Assembly (NCBI RefSeq): GCF_020523825.1
Contig: NZ_JAJALK010000009.1
Span: 124,001 to 188,000, forward strand
DNA from: Methylobacterium brachiatum
Lineage (GTDB): Bacteria > Pseudomonadota > Alphaproteobacteria > Rhizobiales > Beijerinckiaceae
DNA length: 64,000 nucleotides
Direction: 5' to 3'
Below, one piece after another: positions 52,399 through 60,074 of the stretch. Both the position numbers and the translations under genes were made by a program. The notes beneath the pieces are model-generated. The model was not told the origin of the DNA, made no database searches, and was given only the letters and a program-made list of their open reading frames with translations. The number at the start of each line of letters is the position of its first letter. The stretch's first letter is position 1.

Positions 52399-53451
52399 AT
52401 GAAAGCCAGCTTCATCTCAACGGCGACGCTGTTGAACAGCGCCCGCTCCACAACCGCCCGCACACAGGCCGATCTGGCCAAGGCGAATATCGAGGTCAAT
52501 AAGGGGCGCTACGCCGATGTCGGCCTCGAACTCGGCTACAAGACCGCGACGACCCTCGATCTTCGCCAGCAGGTCGATGCCATCACGGAGCAGCAGAAGC
52601 GCAATGATCTGACCAAGGTCCGGCTTGGCAACAGCCAGACGGCGCTCAATCAGATCCGCTCTGATGGCGAGGCGTTTCTCGCCCTCATCGCGCCCGGGAA
52701 ACTGACCGATGCGAGTGGGGGTATCATTGCGCAGGCGGCCGCTTCGAAGCTCTCGGCCTTCATCGGTCAGATGAACAGCTCGACAGCCGGGCAATTCATC
52801 TTCTCCGGGATCAACTCGGCGCAGCGTCCGCTCGCGGATTATGAGGCATCCCCGCAATCGAAAGCCAAGACGGCGTTCACGCAGGCCTTCCAGACGGCGT
52901 TCGGCTTCCCGCCAGGTACCCAGCCGGGGGCGTCCCAGATCACTGCGGCGCAGATGAAGAGCTTCCTCGACGGCCCGGTCGCCACCCTGTTCGCCGACCC
53001 GCAATGGGGCGATAACTGGTCTTCCGCGTCGAACACCAACATCCGCAACGAGATCGGCCCCGGCGAGAATCCGGAAACCTCCACCAACGCCAACGCGCAG
53101 GCCTTCCGGCAACTCGCGATGATATACACGATCGGTTCGGATGTCGGCTTGGCGAGCCTGGCCCCGGCGACACAGTCGGTCGTGTACGAGAAGATGCGCA
53201 GCGTGGCCGGTTTGGCAACGGTTGGCGTCACCCAGCTCCAGGCCGATCTCGGCGCCGTCGAAGCCAGGGTCACGACCCTGGGGACTCAGCTGGACGCACA
53301 GAAAAACATCCTGACCGAGGGATTTGGATCCCTGGAAAATGTGGATCGCGCGGAAGCCAGTTCCCGCGTCGAGAACTTGAAGACCCTTCTGCAGATCTCC
53401 TATTCTCTGACCAGTCAGACCCGGAAGCTCAGTCTTATCGACTATGTCTGA
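52399..53451 (+). CDS. flgL: Hook-filament junction protein FlgL
   Basis: A 350-residue flagellin-like junction protein (HAP3). The N-terminus begins SFISTATLLNSARSTTARTQ with the linker KANIEVNKGRYADVGLELGY, and the C-terminus reads QISYSLTSQTRKLSLIDYV. It caps the FlgK layer where the filament starts. It is tightly coupled to flgK. Confidence 0.92.
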   Translation: MKASFISTATLLNSARSTTARTQADLAKANIEVNKGRYADVGLELGYKTATTLDLRQQVDAITEQQKRNDLTKVRLGNSQTALNQIRSDGEAFLALIAPGKLTDASGGIIAQAAASKLSAFIGQMNSSTAGQFIFSGINSAQRPLADYEASPQSKAKTAFTQAFQTAFGFPPGTQPGASQITAAQMKSFLDGPVATLFADPQWGDNWSSASNTNIRNEIGPGENPETSTNANAQAFRQLAMIYTIGSDVGLASLAPATQSVVYEKMRSVAGLATVGVTQLQADLGAVEARVTTLGTQLDAQKNILTEGFGSLENVDRAEASSRVENLKTLLQISYSLTSQTRKLSLIDYV

Positions 53452-53549
53452 TCTCGGCTTCACGAGTTATCGGCAGACGATCTGAGCGGCACGGGCCGGG
53501 ATACCGGGGCCGATCTCCGTCCCTATACTATACAAGAGGCAAATCTGCG

Positions 53550-53897
53550 ATGTACGGCGCGTCTTACGCGGAAATCATGGAAGACTCGCCCTCCCTGGCC
53601 CGGGAGCGCGAACGCGCGGCCTTCGACCGGGCCATCGAACTGATGAAACGCGCGGACGCGCCCGATGCGCCGGCCGAGGCGCGCTCCGAAGCCGTCAGCT
53701 TCGTGCAGCGCCTGTGGAGTCTGCTCATCGACGACCTCGCGAAGCCTGAGAATGAGCTGGCCGTCCAGTTGCGCGCGGACCTGATCTCGATCGGTCTCTG
53801 GAACATGAGCCAGACCGATCAGATCATGCGCGGCGACGCGTCCAGCTTCGAGAGCCTGATCTACATCAACACCATGATCCGGGACGGCCTGCGATGA
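53550..53897 (+). CDS. flaF: Flagellar biosynthesis regulator FlaF
   Basis: This 115-residue FlaF-family protein is a positive partner needed for flagellin synthesis/secretion. YGASYAEIMEDSPSLARERE and a C-terminal LISIGLWNMSQTDQIMRGDA with SFESLIYINTMIRDGL are typical. It overlaps flbT by four bases (ATGA), so both are co-translated. Confidence 0.92.
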   Translation: MYGASYAEIMEDSPSLARERERAAFDRAIELMKRADAPDAPAEARSEAVSFVQRLWSLLIDDLAKPENELAVQLRADLISIGLWNMSQTDQIMRGDASSFESLIYINTMIRDGLR

Positions 53898-54346
53898 GCC
53901 GCTCCATCAATCTCAGCTTGCGCGGTCGCGAGCGGATCTTCATCAACGGTGCCGTCCTGCGGGTCGATCGCAAGGTGACGATCGAGCTGCTCAACGACGC
54001 CACCTTCCTGCTTGAGGCCCATGTGCTGCAGGCCGAGGAGGCGACCACGCCGATCCGGCAGCTCTATTTCATCGCGCAGGCGATGTTGATCGACCCCAGG
54101 AACGCCGAGCGGGTCCGGTCGGCCTACGACGCGGTGGAATGGACCTATCTCGACCGTGGGCCGGATCCGAGCATCGTGGCCGCCCTCGCGACGGCGCGCA
54201 GCTTTCTCGATTCCGGTCGGGCCTTCGACGGCCTGCGCGTCCTGCGCGGGCTGTTCGAGCCGGAGGATGCCCACCGGGCACGCTTGGTGACCGACCTTTC
54301 CAACCCGGGCGCCTTCGGACGCCCGGGGACCGCCAACCCCGTTTGA
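53894..54346 (+). CDS. flbT: Flagellin translational regulator FlbT
   Basis: A 150-residue canonical FlbT: SLRGRERIFINGAVLRVDRK, FLLEAHVLQAEEATTPIRQL. In Caulobacter FlbT destabilises flagellin mRNA through its leader, and FlaF counteracts it; in some rhizobia it activates instead. It lies between flaF and flgD. A divergent relative sits by the flagellin gene at 18045, making two FlbT-family proteins in the same window. Confidence 0.94.
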   Translation: MSRSINLSLRGRERIFINGAVLRVDRKVTIELLNDATFLLEAHVLQAEEATTPIRQLYFIAQAMLIDPRNAERVRSAYDAVEWTYLDRGPDPSIVAALATARSFLDSGRAFDGLRVLRGLFEPEDAHRARLVTDLSNPGAFGRPGTANPV

Positions 54347-54359
54347 GGGAGGTAGAATC

Positions 54360-54785
54360 ATGAGCGTGCCAGCCACCAACGCCAACAGCACAGCGGGCGC
54401 AGATGCGGCCGCAAAGGCTCAGGAAGCGAAGAAGAAGCAGGCTGAGAAATCCTCGACGCTGAACTACGACAACTTCCTCCGTCTTCTTCTCGCGCAGATG
54501 AAGAACCAGGACCCGACCGCTCCGATGAAATCGACGGAGTATATGGGCCAGCTCGCCTCGTTCTCGCAGGTCGAGCAGAGCGTCAATGCGAACAACAAGC
54601 TCGATTCGCTGCTCAAGTCCTCGTCGATGACGCAGGCTCAGGGGCTGGTCGGCCGCACCATCACCTCCGCAGACGATAAGGTCAGCGGAAAGGTCACCTC
54701 AGTCCAGGTGACCGATACCGGCGTGGTCGCGCATCTCGACACCGGCACCGACATCCCCTACGGCCCCGGCCTGAAAATCTCCTGA
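54360..54785 (+). CDS. flgD: Hook assembly scaffold FlgD
   Basis: A 141-residue short FlgD. The N-terminal part has LNYDNFLRLLLAQMKNQDPT and MKSTEYMGQLASFSQVEQSV, the export/cap region; then a short C-terminus ends ISYGPGLKIS-like. It lacks the larger FnIII/TUDOR domains of enterobacterial FlgD, as usual in rhizobia. It caps the growing hook. It begins 13 bases after flbT, behind GGGAGG. Confidence 0.92.
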   Translation: MSVPATNANSTAGADAAAKAQEAKKKQAEKSSTLNYDNFLRLLLAQMKNQDPTAPMKSTEYMGQLASFSQVEQSVNANNKLDSLLKSSSMTQAQGLVGRTITSADDKVSGKVTSVQVTDTGVVAHLDTGTDIPYGPGLKIS

Positions 54786-54952
54786 CGCCGTCGTTGCGGC
54801 GTCCGGTCTGGCGTGGATTTCCCGACCTCGAAGTGGCGGAGCAGGGCCACGCGGATCGAGGCGCGGCCCTCCGGCACCGGTGCCCGCGCGGACATACAGC
54901 CCGCAGCTTTGCTGATTCCAAAGTCTTTTCCCGTGATGCCACGTCGAGCACC

Positions 54953-55219
54953 ATGAACGAAGTCGATGCGCTCGAACTGGTCCGCACCGCGATCTGGACC
55001 ATCATCGTCGCCTCCGGGCCTTCGGTGGCGGCCGCGATGGTGGTCGGGATCCTGATCGCCCTGTTCCAGGCGCTGACCCAGATCCAGGAAGCCACCCTCA
55101 CCTTCGTCCCGAAGATCATCGTCACCCTGCTCGTGATGATCGCGACCGGCTCCTTTGTCGGCGGCCAGATCTACACCTTCACCGAGCTGGTCTACGGCAA
55201 GATCATCTCCGGGTTCTGA
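54953..55219 (+). CDS. fliQ: Flagellar export protein FliQ
   Basis: A membrane protein of 88 residues with two helices (TAIWTIIVASGPSVAAAMVV and FVPKIIVTLLVMIATGSFVG), around FQALTQIQEATLTF, the family signature. FliQ forms the export gate with FliP and FliR; fliP is not here. The Met at 54953 is chosen from the normal length of the family; the frame upstream is not FliQ-like. Confidence 0.94.
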   Translation: MNEVDALELVRTAIWTIIVASGPSVAAAMVVGILIALFQALTQIQEATLTFVPKIIVTLLVMIATGSFVGGQIYTFTELVYGKIISGF

Positions 55220-55358
55220 GAGGACGCAGCCGTCACCCGCCGGCGGCAGCCACGTCGACAGCAGCCGGTAGGGTCACGCCGGGCGATACCGCGGCCCGCG
55301 CAACCCAGGCGCAAGCTTGGTGCGCCAGAACCGGCACGGGCACGGAGGGGTTGAACGC

Positions 55359-57449
55359 GTGGCAGCGGCCGTTGAAGCTTTCACGCCGGAGCGCAGGGTC
55401 CGACGCGATATTTGGTTCGCGGTCGGGATCATCGCCATCCTGGCGGTCCTGTTCCTGCCGGTGCCGGCCATCCTGATCGATATCGGGCTGGCTTTCTCGA
55501 TCGCGCTGTCCGTGCTGATCCTGATGGTGGCGCTCTGGATCCAGAAGCCCCTGGAATTCTCGTCCTTCCCGACGATCCTGCTGATCGCGACGCTCCTGCG
55601 CCTGGCCCTGGGCATCGCCACGACCCGCCTGATCCTCGCCAACGGCGATGCCGGCGTCGACGCCGCCGGCCACGTGATCCAGGGCTTCTCGCAATTCGTC
55701 ATGAGCGGCGATTTCGTGATCGGCCTCGTGGTCTTCGCGATCCTGATCACGGTGAACTTCCTGGTGATCACCAAGGGCGCGACCCGCATCGCCGAGGTCG
55801 GCGCGCGCTTCACCCTGGACGCGATCCCGGGCAAGCAGATGGCCATCGACGCCGATCTCTCCGCCGGGCTGATCGACGACAAGCAGGCCCAGCAGCGCCG
55901 GCGCGAGCTCGAGGAGGAGAGCGCGTTCTTCGGCTCCATGGACGGCGCCTCGAAATTCGTGCGCGGCGAGGCGGTCGCCAGCCTGATCACCATCGCGGTC
56001 AACATCTTCGGCGGGATCATCATCGGCGTCACCCGCCATGGTCTGCCGCTGGCCACGGCGGCCGACGTCTTCACCAAGCTCTCGGTCGGAGACGGCCTGG
56101 TCTCGCAGATCCCGGCGCTCATCGTGTCGCTCGCCGCGGGCCTGCTGGTCTCGAAGGGCGGCACGCGGGGGACGGCGGAGCAGGCGGTTCTCGGCCAGCT
56201 CAGCGCCTATCCCCGGGCGCTGTTCGTCGCCTCCGGCCTGATGATGCTGTTCGCGATCATGCCCGGCATGCCGTTCGTGCCCTTCGCGGTCCTGGGCATC
56301 CTGATGAGCGTGGTCGCCTACCTGATCCCCCGCCGCATCGCGGAGGCGCAATCGAAGGTCGCGGCTCAGGCGCAGGCCGAGGAGAGCCAGAAGCTGCTGG
56401 CGCAGCGCGAGAGCGAGGCCGTGAAGGATTCGCTCAAGACCGCCGAGATCGAGTTGCGCCTCGGCAAGCACCTTGCGGTGCAGATGCTGGGCGCGCAAGG
56501 CGAGCTGGCCCAGCGGGTCGGGCGGATGCGCCGGAAGTTCGCGCAGCAATACGGGTTCGTGGTCCCGGACATCAAGCTGGTCGAATCCGCCACCGTTCCC
56601 AGCAAGACCTACGAGATCGCGATCCACGGCACGGTCATCGCTTCGCAGCAGGTGCGCCCGGGCGAGGTGCTGATCGTCGTCGGCGACGGGCCGATGCCTT
56701 CGCTGATCGGCGAGGAAGTGCACGAGCCGGCCTTCGGCATGAAGGCGGTCTGGGTGCCGGAGGCCTACGCCCAGGAGGCCCGCCGCGAGGGGTTCAGCCC
56801 GATCGACTGGCATTCGGTGATGCTGACCCATGTCAGCGAGGTCATCCGCAACAACCTGCCGCAGCTCCTGTCCTACAAGGACCTGCGGATGCTGATCGAC
56901 CGGCTCGATCCGGAATACAAGCGCCTCGTCGAGGACATCTGCCCGTCGCAGATCTCGTATTCCGGCCTGCAGGCGGTGCTCAAGCTCCTGCTGGCGGAGC
57001 GGGTCTCGATCCGGAACCTGCACCTGATCATCGAGGCCATCGCCGAGATCGTGCCGCATGCCCGCCGGGCGGAGCAGATCGCCGAGCACGTTCGCCTGCG
57101 CATCGCGCAGCAGATCTGCGGCGACCTCGCCGAGAACGGCACCCTCAACGTGCTGCGGCTGGGCAGCCGCTGGGACCTCACCTTCCACCAGGGGCTCAAG
57201 CGCGACTCGAAGGGCGACGTGTACGAGGTCGACATCGATCCGCGCCTGATCGAGCAGTTCGGCGTCGAGGCGTCGGAAGCGATCCGGGCCCACATGAAGA
57301 CCTCGCACCGATTCGCCCTGGTCACCGCACCGGAGGTCCGCAGCTACGTGCGGATGATCATCGAACGCATCTTCCCGACCGTCGCCGTGCTGTCGCATGT
57401 CGAGATCGCGCGCGGCGTCGAGATCCGGTCCCTCGGCACCATTTCGTGA
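55359..57449 (+). CDS. flhA: Flagellar export gate protein FlhA
   Basis: The protein is 696 residues from a GTG at 55359 that follows GGAGGGG by eight bases. The N-terminal half has eight membrane helices with the conserved LGIATTRLILANGDAG and GKQMAIDADLSAGLIDDKQA (the FHIPEP-type loop); the C-terminal half is the cytoplasmic docking ring for chaperone-substrate complexes (WHSVMLTHVSEVIRNNLPQL). It ends in IRSLGTIS, and fliR overlaps it by four bases (GTGA). Confidence 0.95.
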   Translation: MAAAVEAFTPERRVRRDIWFAVGIIAILAVLFLPVPAILIDIGLAFSIALSVLILMVALWIQKPLEFSSFPTILLIATLLRLALGIATTRLILANGDAGVDAAGHVIQGFSQFVMSGDFVIGLVVFAILITVNFLVITKGATRIAEVGARFTLDAIPGKQMAIDADLSAGLIDDKQAQQRRRELEEESAFFGSMDGASKFVRGEAVASLITIAVNIFGGIIIGVTRHGLPLATAADVFTKLSVGDGLVSQIPALIVSLAAGLLVSKGGTRGTAEQAVLGQLSAYPRALFVASGLMMLFAIMPGMPFVPFAVLGILMSVVAYLIPRRIAEAQSKVAAQAQAEESQKLLAQRESEAVKDSLKTAEIELRLGKHLAVQMLGAQGELAQRVGRMRRKFAQQYGFVVPDIKLVESATVPSKTYEIAIHGTVIASQQVRPGEVLIVVGDGPMPSLIGEEVHEPAFGMKAVWVPEAYAQEARREGFSPIDWHSVMLTHVSEVIRNNLPQLLSYKDLRMLIDRLDPEYKRLVEDICPSQISYSGLQAVLKLLLAERVSIRNLHLIIEAIAEIVPHARRAEQIAEHVRLRIAQQICGDLAENGTLNVLRLGSRWDLTFHQGLKRDSKGDVYEVDIDPRLIEQFGVEASEAIRAHMKTSHRFALVTAPEVRSYVRMIIERIFPTVAVLSHVEIARGVEIRSLGTIS

Positions 57450-58201
57450 CGGTCAACGTTTCCGAGTCGATCCTCGGCGTCTTCATGATCTTCTGCCGCA
57501 TCGGCGGCTGCCTGCTCGTTGCACCGGGCATCTCCAGCGCGCGGGTGGCGCCGCGCATCCGCCTCCTGATCGCCCTGACGGTATCCCTGGCCCTGGCGCC
57601 CATGCTCCTGCCGAAGCTCGGCGGCGGGCTGCGCAACCCGTCGCCGGCCGATACCCTGTGGTGGATCCTGTGCGAGACGCTGACCGGGTCGGTCATCGGC
57701 CTGTTCGGACGGTCGTTCTTCTTCGCCATCGAGACGATGGGCAGCGCCCTCGCGACGATGATCGGCCTCGGGGGCATCCCCGGGACGCCGGTCGCCGACA
57801 GCGAGGCGGAATCCGTCGTCGGCTCGCTCACCATGATGGTGGCGACGATACTGGTCTTCGTCACGGATCTGCACTGGGAATTGTTCCGGGGGCTGGTCGC
57901 ATCCTACGACCGGATCCCGGCCGGTGACCCGTTCGGGTCGCGCCCGATGCTCGCCGGGCTGGTCGACCGGACCAGCGCGGCCTTCACGATGGCCCTGCGG
58001 CTGACCAGCCCGTTCATCGTCTACTCGATGGTGGTGAACTTCGCGCTCGGTCTCGCCAACAAGCTCACGCCGCAGATCCCGATCTTCTTCATCGCGACGC
58101 CGTTCCTCCTGGCGGGGGGAATGCTGTTGTTCATGTTCCTCTCGAAGGACTTCTTCGGACAATTCGCCCTCGATTACGGGCAATGGCTCAGGAGAGGCTG
58201 A
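57446..58201 (+). CDS. fliR: Flagellar export protein FliR
   Basis: The protein is 251 residues from a GTG overlapping flhA. It has six membrane helices with GVFMIFCRIGGCLLVAPGIS at the start and QIPIFFIATPFLLAGGMLLF near the end, as in FliR. It completes the FliP/FliQ/FliR gate. The next gene, FliJ-like, starts one base after the stop. Confidence 0.94.
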   Translation: MTVNVSESILGVFMIFCRIGGCLLVAPGISSARVAPRIRLLIALTVSLALAPMLLPKLGGGLRNPSPADTLWWILCETLTGSVIGLFGRSFFFAIETMGSALATMIGLGGIPGTPVADSEAESVVGSLTMMVATILVFVTDLHWELFRGLVASYDRIPAGDPFGSRPMLAGLVDRTSAAFTMALRLTSPFIVYSMVVNFALGLANKLTPQIPIFFIATPFLLAGGMLLFMFLSKDFFGQFALDYGQWLRRG

Positions 58202-58202
58202 G

Positions 58203-58709
58203 ATGCAGGCGCGCCTCGGCCGGGCCACGCGGCTCCTCCACGTCCAGGAACAGATGCACCGGCTCGCCGAGCGGGAACTCGCCCAGGCGGAGAGGCGGGT
58301 GCAGGACGTCGACGCGGCGCAGGCCGACGTGATTCGCGCCCTCAACGAGGCGTCCGCGTTTCTCGAGCCGCTGCGCGATGCGGCGGTCCGGCGCCTGAAG
58401 AACCTGGCGATCGAGGCGCAGGGATTGCGGGCGGCGCGGGACAAGGCGGCCCAGCACCTGATCACGCAAGCGACGCAGCACAAGCGGGCCGAACGCTGGG
58501 TCGACGGTCTCGAGGCCGAGCGCCGGCAGCAGGTGGAGAAGCAGGACTGGGCCGAACGCCTGGACAGCCTCGTGGGGGCCGCGCAGGCAAGCCTCCGGTC
58601 AGCCAGGCCTGATAAGCCCCTTGACCAGTCAGCATCCCCGACGGGTTCAGTCGAGCCCGGTGACCAGACGTGTCGTGGTCACGAACATCCGGACACGAGA
58701 TCGCCGTGA
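58203..58709 (+). CDS. FliJ-like coiled-coil export protein
   Basis: The protein has 168 residues, almost all coiled coil (EQMHRLAERELAQAERRVQD, AVRRLKNLAIEAQGLRAARD), with a basic, Arg/Gln-rich character and a Pro/Ser-rich end. Length, context (after fliR) and composition suit FliJ, the export stalk that contacts FliI and FlhA. Sequence alone does not prove it. The rod-binding gene overlaps it by four bases (GTGA). Confidence 0.7.
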   Translation: MQARLGRATRLLHVQEQMHRLAERELAQAERRVQDVDAAQADVIRALNEASAFLEPLRDAAVRRLKNLAIEAQGLRAARDKAAQHLITQATQHKRAERWVDGLEAERRQQVEKQDWAERLDSLVGAAQASLRSARPDKPLDQSASPTGSVEPGDQTCRGHEHPDTRSP

Positions 58710-59185
58710 GCGTCCAACTTCCCTCCGATATTGTCCTCGATGTCGCGCGCGCCGCGGATCCGGCCCGCTACCAGGCCGCCGTCACCAAGCTCACGCAAGG
58801 CGCCCCCGGCGCCTTCGCGGATGCATTGGGCGCGGCCTTGGCCGGCGGTGCGGGCATCCCCGCGACGCCGCAGGGGAATGTCGACACGATCCTGACGCGG
58901 TTCCGGACCGCCGCGACGCTTCCGCCCCCGCGGGCCAAGGGCACGCCGCCGCAGGAATTCGAGGCCTTCGTCTTGCAGACCTTCATCGAATCGATGCTGC
59001 CCCAGAACGCGACCGCGGTGTTCGGCAAGGGCAATGCCGGCTCGATCTGGAAGTCGATGATGGCCGAACAGATCGGCGCCCAGATCGCGAAGGCCGGGGG
59101 CATCGGCATCGCCCGCATGCTGGAAGCCGCGCACCCGCCCGTCGCCTCCGACGCGGCGAAGCCCGACCCGACGCGGATCGGCTGA
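58706..59185 (+). CDS. Rod-binding protein, FlgJ N-terminal type (no muramidase)
   Basis: The protein is 159 residues from a GTG. The C-terminal half has EFEAFVLQTFIESMLPQNAT and WKSMMAEQIGAQIAKAGGIG, the rod-binding domain of FlgJ. The peptidoglycan-hydrolase domain of enterobacterial FlgJ is absent, as normal in Alphaproteobacteria, so a separate lysozyme is needed. It should act in the periplasm as rod cap. Confidence 0.85.
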   Translation: MSVQLPSDIVLDVARAADPARYQAAVTKLTQGAPGAFADALGAALAGGAGIPATPQGNVDTILTRFRTAATLPPPRAKGTPPQEFEAFVLQTFIESMLPQNATAVFGKGNAGSIWKSMMAEQIGAQIAKAGGIGIARMLEAAHPPVASDAAKPDPTRIG

Positions 59186-59231
59186 CGCGGCCCGGCCGCT
59201 CACGCTTTCATCACACTCCCGGACGCTGCGC

Positions 59232-59567
59232 ATGCTGCTCTCATCCCTGGCCCGCCTCGAAGCCACCATCGACGCCGAGACGGAGGCCCTGACGGTCCAC
59301 GACATCCGGGAGCAGGACGACTTCAATCGCCGCAAGAGCCAGAGCCTGGTGGAATTGTCGCGTCTGGGGCGGACGATCGGCTCGACCGCGCTGAGCCCCC
59401 CGGAGATCGAGTGCCTGGAGCGCGTACGCGCCAAGCTCCGGCGCAACCACGAGCTCCTGGCCATCCACCTGCGCGCCATGCAGGAGGTGTCGGATATCGT
59501 CACGACCATGATTCAGAGCGCGGAATCCGACGGCACCTACTCGGCCGCCCTGCGCTACCAGGAGTAG
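59232..59567 (+). CDS. FlgN-like flagellar chaperone (probable)
   Basis: This 111-residue helical protein reads LLSSLARLEATIDAETEALT, with a central DFNRRKSQSLVELSRLGRTI and a final helix LRAMQEVSDIVTTMIQSAES. It suits the short FlgN type that escorts FlgK/FlgL to the export gate. The family match is by plan and context; a general flagellar hypothetical is possible. Confidence 0.6.
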   Translation: MLLSSLARLEATIDAETEALTVHDIREQDDFNRRKSQSLVELSRLGRTIGSTALSPPEIECLERVRAKLRRNHELLAIHLRAMQEVSDIVTTMIQSAESDGTYSAALRYQE

Positions 59568-59573
59568 CCGCGC

Positions 59574-60023
59574 GTGTTCCGGATCGTCATCACGGGCCTC
59601 TGGATCTGCGCCATCACGGTGCTGTCCAGCTACGCGGTCGTCACCTGGATGCCGGACCTGCCGAAGGCGAAGTCCGAGGAATATCTGGAAGGCCTGACCT
59701 ATCAGAAGCTGAAGCCGCTCAACATCCCGGTCATCGCCGAAGGGACCGTCCAGGGCTACATCATGGCAACCGTCGTGTTCACGGCGGATTCGCACCTGAT
59801 CAAGGGGCTCGGCCTCACCCCCGCGCCGTTCGTCATGGACGAGTCGTTCCGCCAGATCTACAGCGACGGCGATCTCGATTTCCGCCATCTGAAGAAATAC
59901 GACATCAACAAGCGCCTTGCGGAGATCAAGCTCAAGGTCAACGAGCGGCTCGGGTCGGAAGTCGTCAAGGACGTGATGATCGAGAACTTCAACTTCGTCA
60001 CCAAGAAGGACATCCGGACCTAG
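59574..60023 (+). CDS. Membrane-anchored protein ending the flagellar run
   Basis: The protein is 149 residues from a GTG start. An N-terminal membrane helix (VITGLWICAITVLSSYAVVT) is followed by a soluble domain with YIMATVVFTADSHLIKGLGL and KVNERLGSEVVKDVMIENFN. Its shape, a helix plus periplasmic domain with a C-terminal N-F-x-x-V-T-K-K tail, recalls FliL, but the sequence is not convincing. It lies six bases after the FlgN-like gene. Confidence 0.65.
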   Translation: MFRIVITGLWICAITVLSSYAVVTWMPDLPKAKSEEYLEGLTYQKLKPLNIPVIAEGTVQGYIMATVVFTADSHLIKGLGLTPAPFVMDESFRQIYSDGDLDFRHLKKYDINKRLAEIKLKVNERLGSEVVKDVMIENFNFVTKKDIRT

Positions 60024-60050
60024 ATCCGTCCGGGATCGCCGGACGGGATC
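60023..60050. terminator. Bidirectional terminator-like hairpin
   Basis: CCGTCCGG (60026-60033), five bases, CCGGACGG (60039-60046), widened by GATC on both sides. It lies between convergent genes. No long T run. Confidence 0.55.
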
Positions 60051-60074
60051 CTCTGTACCGTCGCTGCGCCGAAC

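Noticed and set aside
55233..57398. 721-codon minus-strand frame
   Set aside because: Antisense to flhA, composed of Asp/Arg/His-rich low complexity.
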